Below, piece after piece: positions 45,672-55,097 of a stretch of DNA of 64,000 nt. The notes under the pieces were generated by a model. That model saw nothing but the letters and a program-made list of their open reading frames with translations, ran no database searches and had not been told where the DNA came from. Location of the stretch: positions 15,575,628-15,639,627 of the forward strand of contig NC_087075.1 in NCBI RefSeq assembly GCF_026151205.1, in the 5' to 3' direction. Position numbers and translations under genes: made by a program. The first letter of the stretch is position 1. Each line of letters opens with the position of its first letter. This DNA comes from Bolinopsis microptera. Its lineage: Eukaryota; Ctenophora; Tentaculata; Lobata; Bolinopsidae.

Positions 45672-46727
45672 TTTTGATAAATTGATTTAACTATTATTGT
45701 TATACGTTTGACCTTGTCCTTGGTATACCTAATCAATAATGAAATTATTCATCAATAATGAAATTTATCAATACGTTTCATCTAAACATCGCTATCTTAT
45801 GATGATGTATAAGTACTCATAAAATTTAGCGATAAATATATAAATATATACCATTGATGAACAGAGTGGACTATTAACGGCAGAATGAGGCATAAGAGCT
45901 AGAGCTAGGTTAAATGATTTGTATCATTGAAAAGTAAAACATTGTGCTATATAAACTGAGATTAACAATCACAACAAAGGATAAACAAGGAGACTTTTGA
46001 CTTTTGACAATTGAGATAATTGCTTGTTCTCATGAAGAAACAATCTTACTCAGTGTATTTATAGTGTTGGAGCGTATGAACCTGTTAAATATGACGTTAT
46101 CTTCCTTCGGAAACATTGCAGTCTCTTTCTGTAATTGAACGAGCTGAAAGAGACAGAATATTTGTAAATTGTGAGATGGCTTCAAGTTGAACTTATAGTG
46201 AATTTTAAAAACTGTAGTCGAAGCAAATTGGGCTAAATTTACAATAACCATTCGTAAATTATATTTGTGCGGCAGTTTGCCGCTGCCAAACTTGACAATA
46301 TGCTGGAATGAGCCCGCGACACGGGTCTGGACTTAGATAGAGGCTTCCCTGTTACTAACTACTACGCTATCTACCATTCGGCTCAGGGAAAGTCTGGCGC
46401 CACCCGATTCCCTGAATTTTACCCCTATATTAAGATAAACACGACTTTATTGGCTATCGCAGTATGATTGATGTTTTTCTCCAGGTCTACTACTACTACT
46501 TATATATATATAACTATTTCAGATTCGTACGACTAAAAAATTACATTTGTGATTTGACATCCCAGATCCCTTTGAAAATGAGCGTGCCGAAATACAAAGT
46601 GCAGATAATGTCATGGGACTAATACTTATTTGCTCCTTTATAAAACTTATTTATTTGAGGAGAGAAACAAACTGAGAGATGATTATTGAGATAACAATAC
46701 TAAACTGTTCCAGATTGAAACAGTTTA
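45672..46727. other. AT-rich unique DNA
   Basis: No gene supported. It contains one tRNA-like segment on the minus strand (next entry). Short frames at 46030-46251 and 46679-46897 have no recognisable content. Confidence 0.35.
46296..46376 (-). other. tRNA-like pol III promoter pair, possible SINE head
   Basis: On the minus strand TAGCGTAGTAGTT (46357-46369) matches an A box. GGGCTCATTCC (46305-46315) resembles a B box with about three departures. Spacing is about 54 bp. A clean cloverleaf is not evident, so a functional tRNA is unlikely; a degenerate tRNA-derived retroposon is more plausible. Confidence 0.3.
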
Positions 46728-47603
46728 CCTTACTCGGGATTATTATAACCGGGATAAAGTGGTGGGTTTTGGAAGATTCCGCCATATTTTTCCCGGTCAA
46801 AAATTTTACCAGTCATAAAAAAACCCGCCGACTCAGATTATGGGGTTCCAAGGGGGTGGTGATCATCATATTTTACCTGAAGTCTCATATGTGCTAGAGA
46901 AGACTTTTGAAGCAGTGGATGGAGGGCTGTAACTTTATTGGCGGTTGCTACCATAATTTCGTTATAAAAATCACAATTTGGTTATAGAAATCAGATTTCA
47001 GGGTGGACCGTGATTCTCACTTTTCTTGCCCATGAAGTGAGTAAACTGTGCCACTATTTCATGGTCCACGGTGGATTGATTACTGGAGCAGTTGAAGATG
47101 CAAAGCCAAGACGTTCCCCAATACCAAGAGGTGGGCAGGAAATTAAGCTCCGGCTGACCTTCAGAGCAGTAGCCCCATTAGCGGACAAAATGAAAGTCTT
47201 GTTAAGACAACAATACAACTTCGAATTTGACGGTCAGCAGCAGGGGAATATCAATAATGATAATGGAGGGGACATTAGCGATAATGAGAATGATAATACG
47301 CTTTAATGAAGATTTGACTTATTATTGCTATAGATTTATTTTCCTTTAAATACTAGACGTGTCTTTTTTTCTATTTCTGAGTAATATCAGTAACTGTAAA
47401 TTGAAATAACTTCTTTAACAAGTAACAAAAACAGAAATTTCGGTTGAAAATTTGTTGACCTCTGAAAAAAAACTTGAAAGGTCGGCCACCGGTAAATACA
47501 TGACCGGGATAATTTGGCGGGTTTTGGGAAATTCCGCCATATTTTTCCCGGTTATTAATTTTCCCAGTCATAAATTAACCCGCTATAATATTCCCGAGTA
47601 AGG
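46728..47603. mobile_element. Non-autonomous TIR element, TA target duplication
   Basis: 876 bp. The left end CCTTACTCGGGATTATTATA and right end TATAATATTCCCGAGTAAGG are inverted (one or two mismatches in 20), flanked by TA at 46726-46727 and 47604-47605. Just inside each end lies an approximately 80-bp copy, in the same orientation, of a segment with CCGGGATAA, GGGTTTTGG, TTCCGCCATATTTTTCCCGG and AGTCATAAA. These subterminal direct repeats are themselves near-palindromic. A 98-codon frame at 47010-47306 opens with GTG, has a basic middle and an Asp/Asn-rich tail, and matches no transposase I know. Confidence 0.8.
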
Positions 47604-47605
47604 TA

Positions 47606-48192
47606 GTTAAACAGCTGCCAACCTTTTGTTTTAACACATTGATTATCTAATCAGATTACAGCAGCAACCGATCTAATGACAATGTGTTACCATTTAAACC
47701 AATGGGCTGGAGGAGGTGAACATGGTTACAAAACACCCATTATATGAGGTACAGCACATAAATCCCTTACTCCTTCATAAATCGTACCAACCGTATCCAC
47801 ACTTAGTATTGAGCCGGGTCATTTTACAATACGAGATTGGGACGGGTTCTATAGACTTCTTGTGAGTGCTGAGTAACCATGGTAACTAGTGAGATTGGGA
47901 CGAAAAATAAAATATAAATAAGACCACCATCAAACCTGAGCTGTATCCAGTTAAAAGAAACCAGCTCAGTAGTGCTATGTTGCTGCAGTGCACTGATTAA
48001 TCTAGCTATCGTCTGAAATTAAAAGCCAGTTCAGACCTCAGTTGCAATTTAATTTCAGACAGTCCTCATTTGAATCATGATCAACACGCTGCAGGGCATG
48101 CTTAATTTGCAAATTTCTTCCGATCAAAGGCTCCTCTGGTGGATTAATGAACTTTTACCCCAGTTCTATCGAAGATAAATGGTCTTGGCCCA
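47606..48192. other. Unique DNA
   Basis: No gene. One exact X-box consensus at 47873-47886. Confidence 0.35.
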
Positions 48193-48389
48193 GACTCCTC
48201 GGTGAGTAACCATGGTAACTAGTGACTAGTAACCTTAGTAACCCTAGTAACCATGGTAACTAGTGAGTCCAACCAAAGACTCCTCGGTGAGTAACCATGG
48301 TAACTAGTGAGTCCAACCAAAGACTCCTCGGTGAGTAACCATGGTAACTAGTGAGTCCAACCAAAGTAACCATGATAACTAGTGAGTCC
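48193..48389. repeat. 44-bp repeat carrying GTAACCATGGTAAC, about 4 copies
   Basis: Unit: GTAACCATGGTAACTAGTGA, GTCCAACCAAAGACTCCTCG, GTGA. Each contains a full palindromic X-box consensus (48206, 48247, 48291, 48335). Confidence 0.9.
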
Positions 48390-48940
48390 AACAAAAGACC
48401 CGAACTTGTTGGAGTATTGACTCAATCTTAAGTTGCAATGGTATAACGACTTGGGATGATCAGGTAAGATTAATTTGATTGTCAAGACCTGCAGTATTCG
48501 TGATGAATCTGTGGACGCAAGCTACAGAAAATTAGCAGAAAGAGATAAGGAAGAGATAAGGAAGGAGGTAGAGTATACCGTATATGGTGAAGGAAATTGA
48601 GAGCAAGCATGGTCCAGACAAAACATAATAACAAGATCCGTATACTGACGGGAGGAGATCCAGTCACGTGACAGCGTCTGTAACCATGGAAACATGTCTA
48701 GATAGCTCGTCACGTGACTGCTTTTAACCAATCAAAACCAAGGATCATTCGCACGTGTCAAAACAAGATAACAGTCGTAAATAGCCGTATTTTAGCAGTT
48801 GGTACTACTAGCTATAGTTACCATGGTTACTAGGGTTACTAGGGTTACTAGTTCTATAGTACTATATCTAATACTATGTTATAACTACTATATCGTGGAC
48901 TAAAAAAGTTGTTCAAACTAGGTGTACCAATTATTATAAA
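48390..48940. other. Unique DNA with paired E-box palindromes
   Basis: CAGTCACGTGACAG (about 48661) and CGTCACGTGACTG (about 48708) flank an X-box-type GTAACCATGGAAAC at about 48680. No gene found. Confidence 0.4.
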
Positions 48941-48954
48941 GGGTCTCAATAAGA

Positions 48955-49052
48955 GGTCTCGACTGCCTAGGCGTCAAACCTTGGCAGTCGGTAGTTTCCC
49001 TCTGGCCCGGGATCAGCTGACCCTAGGGACCAGAGGGTAAAGGTGTAGAGAC
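48955..49052 (-). other. Folded 3'-terminal RNA of the RLE LINE
   Basis: Predicted multibranch fold. Outer stem 48956-48960 with 49048-49052 (5 bp perfect). Hairpin one 48961-48967 with 48983-48989 (GACTGCC/GGCAGTC), one T-T mismatch, then 3 more pairs and a 7-nt loop. Hairpin two 48998-49005 with 49030-49037 (CCCTCTGG/CCAGAGGG), then 3+3 further pairs across small bulges. It lies at the 3' end of the minus-strand element, where R2-type LINE RTs bind their RNA. Role inferred from position. Confidence 0.6.
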
Positions 49053-49087
49053 TATGTGTATCTACAAATCTTTCGAAGTTGTTTTTA

Positions 49088-49718
49088 CAAGAGACAGGGC
49101 TTGCTACGCAAGGGAAGAAAACCGGGAGAAACAATCACAAATTATACAAATAAATATTATAAAACCTAGCAAAAAGAAATTCAAACAATCCTACACTACT
49201 ACAAATGTTTATTACATACTACAATGTAATACACGATAAATAAATGCTATATAATCAAGAAACAGGGCTTGCAGGGCAAGGGACGGAACACAGGGACTGG
49301 CTACAGAGTGTATAAAACAGTGATTCAGCAAGTACCCATTGGGTATTGCTGAATCTGACCCACAAAATACCACAATCAATACAAGAATATACAATATTTA
49401 AACAAACAACATGTTTCTACAAGAATCAGGGCATGCAGAGCAAGAGAAGAAGAATACGAGAAAAACTCCAACACATGTATACCCCTTAGTCCATTAAATA
49501 ACAATAATTACTTGTACACAAAACTGTATTAAATATAAAATACATAACAAATACACAGTCTACCCGATATACGGGTTAAAAATGGTATAAACAAGAGACA
49601 GGGCTTGCATAGCAAGGGAAGAGAAATAAGAGGACCAGGTAAAAAGTGTTTATTACAGTATCCAGTGAAGAATAAACTAAATACAGAGTATCTACAGTGT
49701 ATTATACTCTCAATAATA
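49088..49718 (-). repeat. Four degenerate ~167-bp repeats in the LINE 3' UTR
   Basis: A conserved block around ACAGGGCTTGCNNNGCAAGG recurs at 49091, 49259, 49426 and 49595, i.e. every 165-170 bp, followed by AT-rich less conserved sequence. The conserved block is itself a short inverted repeat (CTTGC...GCAAG). The last copy runs up to the stop codon of the ORF. Confidence 0.75.
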
Positions 49719-51845
49719 TCATATGTCTAAGACCATCCTGAGAATTCTGGCTGATCCTAGCAGAGCTGTCTTCTGGAGATTAGAGATGCTCAGATTGCAG
49801 TGGACTGCGTCGAGGTGTTTACGAAAGTTGATGGTGATAGTTCCTAATGCGCCTATCACCACAGGGACGATTGTGACCTTTCGTAAATTCCAGTTCTTCT
49901 TAATTTCTCTTTTTAGGTCTTGATATTTCAGTATCTTTTCTTGTTCTCTATCCAGGATCCGGGTATCTCCTGGGACTGCAACGTCAATGATGGTTGCTGC
50001 GTTGGTTACCTTGTCTACCAGGAGGAGATCCGGTCTGCAGTGTTCGATAACGTGGTCCGACTGGACATGGAAGTCCCACAATATCTTGACTTTTTCGTTC
50101 TCCAGCACCTTCTCTGCCCGGTGTTCGTACCACCTTTTACTGCGTGGGAAGCCGTATTCCTTGCACAGACTCCAGTGCAATGCGGCAGCTACTTTGTCAT
50201 GCCGACACTTATATTCTGTCTGTGAAAGTTTTGGGCACCCATTCAGTATGTGGTCTATTGTCTCGTAATGATTTCTGCAGAGTCTGCAGAGGGGAGAAGA
50301 GCCAGGTGTTTTGTCAATCCTGTGCTTCACATAATTCGTCCTAAGTGCTTGGTCTTGGGCTGCTATCAACAATCCTTCTGTCTCCTTCTTCAAGTCTTGT
50401 TGAGTGAGCCAGTTCCAAGAGGTTAACGGGTCCGCTATACCCATCATCTGCCTTGGGAACTGTCCGTGCATCACTTTAGCAGTCCACTTCTCCTTGCGGA
50501 TTTCCTCGCGTTGTGTTCGGTCGATATCTTTCTCTATCTCTTCACCCAAGAGTATCTTGTCTTTGACAAAGTAGTCCTTCAGAGCAATCAGTTCTGGGTC
50601 TCTACTTCTCACCACATAAGTGGTGAGTGCATTCTCCTCTCTCTTTACGACTTCCTCTATACTATGTAGCCCACGGCCACCCAGTTGACGGCTTACGTAT
50701 AACCGATCAACATCTCCTTGGGGGTGGTGAGCTCCATTCATCCTCATCAGTTTCCGGGTCTTGACATCTAAGGCTTTGGTCTCTCCAGCATTCCATGAGA
50801 GAATTCCAGCTCCATATCTTATCACAGGTACAGCCCAGGTGTTAATTGCTTGTATACTATTCCTGCCATGAAGCTGGGATTTTAAAACCTTTTTAACTCT
50901 TCTGATATACTCCTTTGTAACCAGTGCTTTCATCTCTTTGTGCAATATATCATTGGCTTCTAGTATTCCCAGATACTTATAGCCCTCGTCCTCCAACTCA
51001 TGGATCTGTTCACCTGTGGGTAGGGAGATGCCTTCGAAAACGGCTCTTGCTCCCTTCTTCACCTTCACCACGGCACATTTCTCTAGTCCGAATTCCATTT
51101 TTATGTCACTGCTGAACTCTGCTGTGGTATCAACCAGTGTTTGCATTTCGTCTTCACTCTCGGCATACAACTTGAGGTCGTCCATGTATAGCCTATGTGA
51201 CACTTTCGGTCGACCTCCCTTCTCCAGAGAGTATCCTATGTCATGCTTATTCAAAAGAATGGACAGGGGTATAAGACTCATGATAAAGTGAATAGGTGAT
51301 ACTGAGTCTCCTTGGAATAGACCTCTATTAATTTTAATTCTCCCAAGAGAAACTTTACCAAGCATCAGGTTAACATACGATTGTTTGAAGGAGGCTTCAA
51401 ACAGATCTATGATGGATGAAGAGATACCACACATGGTCAAACAAGACAGAATCCAAGAGTGTGGGACGCTATCATACGCCTTCTTGTAGTCTATAAACGT
51501 CATGTTCAGGTTCCGCTTCCTTCGTTTACAGTTCTTCAGAATGAGTTTGTCTATCATTAACTGTTCTTTACATCCTCTGCTCTTCTTCTTGCACCCTTTC
51601 TGCTCAGGGGGGAGGAGTTTTTGCTGGTCTAAATGGTTGTATATAGAATCTGAGATTAGACCAGTGAACAGTTTCCACATAGCTGATAAGCATGTAATAG
51701 GTCTGAAATTGCCTGGGATGGGTCCTTTGGAGTGGTCCTTTATGAGCAGGTACGTGCGTCCCAATGTCATCCAGTCAGGGATATCAATCCAGTCAGGGAT
51801 ATCAATTATTATTATTATTATTATAAAACAGGATCTTACCGACAA
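49719..51845 (-). CDS. RLE-type LINE polyprotein, 5'-truncated (RT, CCHC, endonuclease)
   Basis: Open frame of 708 codons. It opens with TTG in flanking DNA; true LINE homology begins at about residue 21 (IPDWMTLGRT), so the N-terminus, including any DNA-binding fingers, is lost. Numbering from 51845: RT motif A FIDYKKAYD at 117-125 (Asp119), motif B RGLFQGDSVSP at 174-184, motif C YMDD at 220-223. Then C520-x2-C523-x8-H532-x4-C537. The C-terminal restriction-like endonuclease has RPD at 604-606 and IDVA at 620-623, followed by a conserved VVIGALGTI stretch. The order RT, CCHC, RLE is that of R2/R4/NeSL/HERO LINEs, which nick specific targets and prime on the nicked DNA. The remaining frame is undamaged, so truncation probably occurred at insertion. 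Not functional alone. Confidence 0.85.
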   Translation of the reverse strand: MSVRSCFIIIIIIIDIPDWIDIPDWMTLGRTYLLIKDHSKGPIPGNFRPITCLSAMWKLFTGLISDSIYNHLDQQKLLPPEQKGCKKKSRGCKEQLMIDKLILKNCKRRKRNLNMTFIDYKKAYDSVPHSWILSCLTMCGISSSIIDLFEASFKQSYVNLMLGKVSLGRIKINRGLFQGDSVSPIHFIMSLIPLSILLNKHDIGYSLEKGGRPKVSHRLYMDDLKLYAESEDEMQTLVDTTAEFSSDIKMEFGLEKCAVVKVKKGARAVFEGISLPTGEQIHELEDEGYKYLGILEANDILHKEMKALVTKEYIRRVKKVLKSQLHGRNSIQAINTWAVPVIRYGAGILSWNAGETKALDVKTRKLMRMNGAHHPQGDVDRLYVSRQLGGRGLHSIEEVVKREENALTTYVVRSRDPELIALKDYFVKDKILLGEEIEKDIDRTQREEIRKEKWTAKVMHGQFPRQMMGIADPLTSWNWLTQQDLKKETEGLLIAAQDQALRTNYVKHRIDKTPGSSPLCRLCRNHYETIDHILNGCPKLSQTEYKCRHDKVAAALHWSLCKEYGFPRSKRWYEHRAEKVLENEKVKILWDFHVQSDHVIEHCRPDLLLVDKVTNAATIIDVAVPGDTRILDREQEKILKYQDLKREIKKNWNLRKVTIVPVVIGALGTITINFRKHLDAVHCNLSISNLQKTALLGSARILRMVLDI
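51769..51804 (-). repeat. 18-bp tandem duplication at the LINE 5' junction
   Basis: ATCCAGTCAGGGATATCA at 51769-51786 is repeated exactly at 51787-51804, right where LINE sequence meets the TAA tract. It doubles the peptide DIPDW. It probably arose while the 5' end was being resolved, for example by polymerase slippage. Confidence 0.85.
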
Positions 51846-53671
51846 AAATGATTCTTAAAAATACCTTAATGCGGTAAACTGTACCCTTGAAAAAGATTTT
51901 CCCAACATCTGTTGCATGCAGCTATATCTTTAATTTCGTTCAATTCATACAAGTTGTCCATTTGCAAACTTCTACTATTTAAATCACTTCTTAAAACCGA
52001 TAACAAGTTCATTCTAGGTCTCCCCAATCTTCCAATGAATAAATTATTTGATTCAATAGCAAATGAGAGAGCCGTTTGGGCTGGGGTGTTCTCCATACTC
52101 CTGAGAATGTGTCCAAACATTTTCCACCGCTGGTGTTCAATACGCTTGGATAACTTTTCAACTTTGCACCTTTCATACAATGCTTTGTTGCTTATCATAC
52201 CTTTCGGCCATTTGATGTTTAAAATGGACCTGAGGTGTCTACGATGGAGTGTGTCCATTTTCTCCATGGTTGCTTTCTTAGGACTCCAACTATTTGAGTT
52301 GTAAATCAATACAGATACAACTTGAGCATCGTATAACCTCAGCTTTCTTTCAAGGGATATTTTCTTACCAGACAGCCAAACTTTTTCAAAGTTCTTAAAA
52401 GCAATCTCAGCTAGGATTCTTCTTCTTTGAATGTCCTTCTCAGTACACAGTAAGGAACCTAGTGACTTGTTACTTCTCCATGGTTCGTTATTAGCTAATG
52501 GCTGACCGTTTGTATCTTTATCAGATTTTGTCGCTAGGTAGAAGGTACTGAATTCAGTTTTACTTTCATTTACTTGGAGGTTCCAGTCTTTGAGAATCTC
52601 CTTCACTGTAGGAAGGAAAATTCTCAGTTTCTCGATGTCCTCGTCAGCAAAGTCACAATCGTCTGAATATTCCCACTCAGTTGGAAAACCTAGTTCTGAT
52701 ACTGGTGGGTTTGGTCTCCCAGATACAGCTCTGAGGTGGTGTAAGGCTGCTGCAAGAATAAGTGTGAATAGCTTTCCAGATAAACTGTCACCTTGAAAGG
52801 CTCCGAGTAAACTTTCAAACTCTTCCGACAGTGAGGAGTTAACACGAACTCTAAGGAGAGTATTCGATAGAAGGTATTGAACTAAACGAATGTCGTCCTC
52901 CGAACAACCAGCATCTTTCAAAACATTGATGATAGTGTCCCTTTTCACGGTATCAAAAGCTCTACTCATATCAATACCCATTTTGCTAAATGTCCATTTC
53001 TTCCTCATTACAACAGATATGAGCATTCTCTGAGCCCACACAATGTCAGAGCAGCTCCTACCTCTCTTGTAAGCACTCTGCCATGGCATGGTGTAGTTGT
53101 CAATTCTACTCTCAACCCGTTTTAAGGCAATTTGAGTGAGCATCTTCCTCGATCCGTTTAACAGTGTAAGTGGTCTAAGGCTTGTGAGGGGACCCTTAGG
53201 TTTACCGGGCTTCTGTAGAGGAGTCACAATACCTTGTCCTATCGAACTTATGTATTTGTTCCCACTAAATGACTCGTTAATTGCCTCAGCATACTTCTCA
53301 AAAGTGATTGGATGGGCGTACTTTATCAGCTCATTCTGGAGATTATCTGGACCACTGGCACGGTTTGATTTGAGTTTACTTGCAGCAAGTTTAACTTCAA
53401 CTGGTGTGATGGGGTTATCAAGTGGTTTTGGATCGCAGGTAAAAGGTTGCAGGCCAGCTTCAACTCCTTCTGTTAGTTGTTTTTCGAAGAAAGATTTCGC
53501 TGTGTTTGCTTTCCCTAAATCAGTACCAATAGGGTTGTTGTTGATATCATTGACCACTATGTTACCCGACTTTCTTATTCCAGCTAAAGATCTTGAAGCT
53601 TCAAACATCTTTCTAGCATCGTCAGTGTTATTTATTTCTGGTGTACCAAGGGCACTTAAAACTTTATCTGA
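51805..53671 (-). mobile_element. 5'-truncated LINE with (TAA)n tail
   Basis: Minus-strand fragment containing an RT ORF with a very short 3' UTR (51823-51865) and a (TAA)n-type tail (51805-51822). The reading frame continues upstream of the first ATG to about 53672, where a TGA marks the junction with unrelated DNA, so the element is cut inside its ORF. It lies on the same strand as, and immediately upstream of, the RLE LINE that sits in its tail. Confidence 0.7.
51866..53608 (-). CDS. Reverse transcriptase fragment of a second LINE
   Basis: 580 codons from ATG 53608, but about 21 more codons of continuous frame upstream show this is an internal methionine of a truncated protein. RT blocks: GPDNL at 86-90, LRPLTLLNGSRKML at 144-157, SAYKRGRSCSDIVWA at 178-192, motif A GIDMSRAFD at 211-219 (Asp213), motif B GAFQGDSLSG at 269-278, and motif C YSDD at 314-317 followed by CDFADED. 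The C-terminal region has WKMFGHILR, a phrase typical of LINE ORF2 ends. No endonuclease domain remains: an N-terminal APE would be lost by truncation, and no RLE follows. The clade is unresolved. The frame is intact up to the TAA stop. Confidence 0.85.
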   Translation of the reverse strand: MFEASRSLAGIRKSGNIVVNDINNNPIGTDLGKANTAKSFFEKQLTEGVEAGLQPFTCDPKPLDNPITPVEVKLAASKLKSNRASGPDNLQNELIKYAHPITFEKYAEAINESFSGNKYISSIGQGIVTPLQKPGKPKGPLTSLRPLTLLNGSRKMLTQIALKRVESRIDNYTMPWQSAYKRGRSCSDIVWAQRMLISVVMRKKWTFSKMGIDMSRAFDTVKRDTIINVLKDAGCSEDDIRLVQYLLSNTLLRVRVNSSLSEEFESLLGAFQGDSLSGKLFTLILAAALHHLRAVSGRPNPPVSELGFPTEWEYSDDCDFADEDIEKLRIFLPTVKEILKDWNLQVNESKTEFSTFYLATKSDKDTNGQPLANNEPWRSNKSLGSLLCTEKDIQRRRILAEIAFKNFEKVWLSGKKISLERKLRLYDAQVVSVLIYNSNSWSPKKATMEKMDTLHRRHLRSILNIKWPKGMISNKALYERCKVEKLSKRIEHQRWKMFGHILRSMENTPAQTALSFAIESNNLFIGRLGRPRMNLLSVLRSDLNSRSLQMDNLYELNEIKDIAACNRCWENLFQGYSLPH

Positions 53672-54220
53672 TCAAAGCTTCGATAAATTTTATAAAGCTA
53701 TTATATAATACATATAGCACCATGTTTCCATGGTTACTAATACTTATAGCACTATATATAATACATATTCTTATAAAGCTATATATAATATAATTAACGG
53801 CCGCTAAGTACTATATATAAAGGTAATATGTCATAAGATATGGTGCTAAAGACAGCAGATAAAAGTGCAGCAGTTGTAACGAGAAGGTGCGAACCCACTC
53901 CTCGTTACAACTCCTCGTAACCATGGAAACACTCCTCTGCAAACGATCTGCTCCGACCGTCTACTTCCAAACATCCCAAGGGGGATCCAATCTGTTTTTT
54001 GCTGTTAAATGACAAATAATGTTGGTTCCCCCCGTGTCCAATCAATGCGGGGTAAGAAACCATTATGTTACTTAACCGTAACATATGTTATACATATACT
54101 GGGGTTTAGAGGGGATGTGTTTCACAAGACAGATACTGTCTGTAACCATGGAAACATGTCTAGATTTACAGTTTCATAGCTCGTCATTCTGACTCCGAAG
54201 GGGGTTTCTGGTGTGGATCA
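53672..54220. other. AT-rich unique DNA
   Basis: No gene. TATATAATACATA-type repeats at 53700-53800. X-box-like GTTTCCATGGTTAC at about 53724 and GTAACCATGGAAAC at about 53918 and 54143. Confidence 0.35.
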
Positions 54221-54378
54221 GACTTAGTTCCGACCTAGTAGTAGTAGTAGTAGTAATGGACTTAGTTCCGACCTAGTAGTAGTAGTAGTAGTAATGGACT
54301 TAGTTCCGCCCTAGTAGTAGTAGTAGTAGTAATGGACTTAGTTCCGCCCTAGTAGTAGTAGTAGGAGTAGTAATGGAC
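54221..54378. repeat. 38-bp repeat, 4 copies
   Basis: Unit: GACTTAGTTCCGACCTAGTA followed by GTAGTAGTAGTAGTAATG. The last two copies read CCGCCC, and the final copy has a GGAGTAG variant. Confidence 0.93.
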
Positions 54379-54982
54379 TATGATATGTTCTCTCCCACGA
54401 AATTTTACCGGCGTCGGATAAACTCAAATAAACTCTCGGGATTCGATAGGTCGATATTGCGTGCTGATTGGTTGCTTACTATCACGTGTTAAAACTAACT
54501 TACACCACGTTTCCATGACTGTCGTCATGGTCCCAGATCTATTATGTTGTTGAGACATGAGACGGCGTGTCTGACTGGTTACAAAACCTTATTCACTAGT
54601 CTAACTCGAGTTGAATAATAAATTACAAAACGTTGAGAAAAAACTGAATTTCTACCTGATGAGGCTAATCTCAGTGTTTCCATGGTTACAGATAGTGTTT
54701 CCATGGTAATCTCAAGGAATTAAGTATATCTTTCCTAATTCGGTAGAAGACTAGATCCTATGTTGGCTCAATGACTTTTTCAAGATTACAAGTAACATGG
54801 CTGAAGCTCATAGTCCGGAGTTGGATAAACGCCAATAATTAAATAATTATATTGTAAAAACTAAAAGTTCTAGAAGAATATGTTAGCTCGAGCCAGATCC
54901 AAAGCACGACTAATATGAAATTTACAACAAATCACTCAAATATCGCGCTTGAGCGAGTGCAATGGAAAAACTATGTCACTGA
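54379..54982. other. Unique DNA
   Basis: No gene. GTTTCCATGG X-box half patterns near 54683 and 54700. Confidence 0.35.
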
Positions 54983-55097
54983 CTTTACACCGTTACATCA
55001 ACTGTTACATCAGCAGAGGCTTTTACACCGTTACATCAACTGTTACATCAGCAGAGGCTTTTACACCGTTACATCAACTGTTACATCAGCAGAGGTT
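54983..55097. repeat. 38-bp repeat, 3 copies
   Basis: Unit: TTTTACACCGTTACATCAAC then TGTTACATCAGCAGAGGC. Short serine/threonine-rich frames over it are artefacts. Confidence 0.92.

Larger units (their letters stand above)
48941..51804 (-). mobile_element. 5'-truncated RLE-type LINE (R4/Dong/HERO-like)
   Basis: Minus-strand element: truncated RT to restriction-like-endonuclease ORF, 3' UTR of four degenerate repeats, and a folded RNA near the 3' end. Its 5' end abuts (TAA)n at 51805-51822, and its 3' end is followed on the minus strand by ATAATAAT (48930-48938). The insertion therefore sits inside a TAA repeat, which appears to be the 3' tail of the neighbouring LINE. I recall Dong of the R4 clade as inserting in TAA repeats, which fits. 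The clade call is by motif recognition, without a tree. Confidence 0.75.

Noticed and set aside
46296-46376. Functional tRNA gene on the minus strand
   Set aside because: Boxes are present but the B box is degenerate and the arms do not pair into a convincing cloverleaf.
47010-47306. 98-codon frame inside the TA element as a transposase
   Set aside because: It opens with GTG, has no DDE or HTH motif that I can see, and is far too short. Reported only as an oddity of the element.
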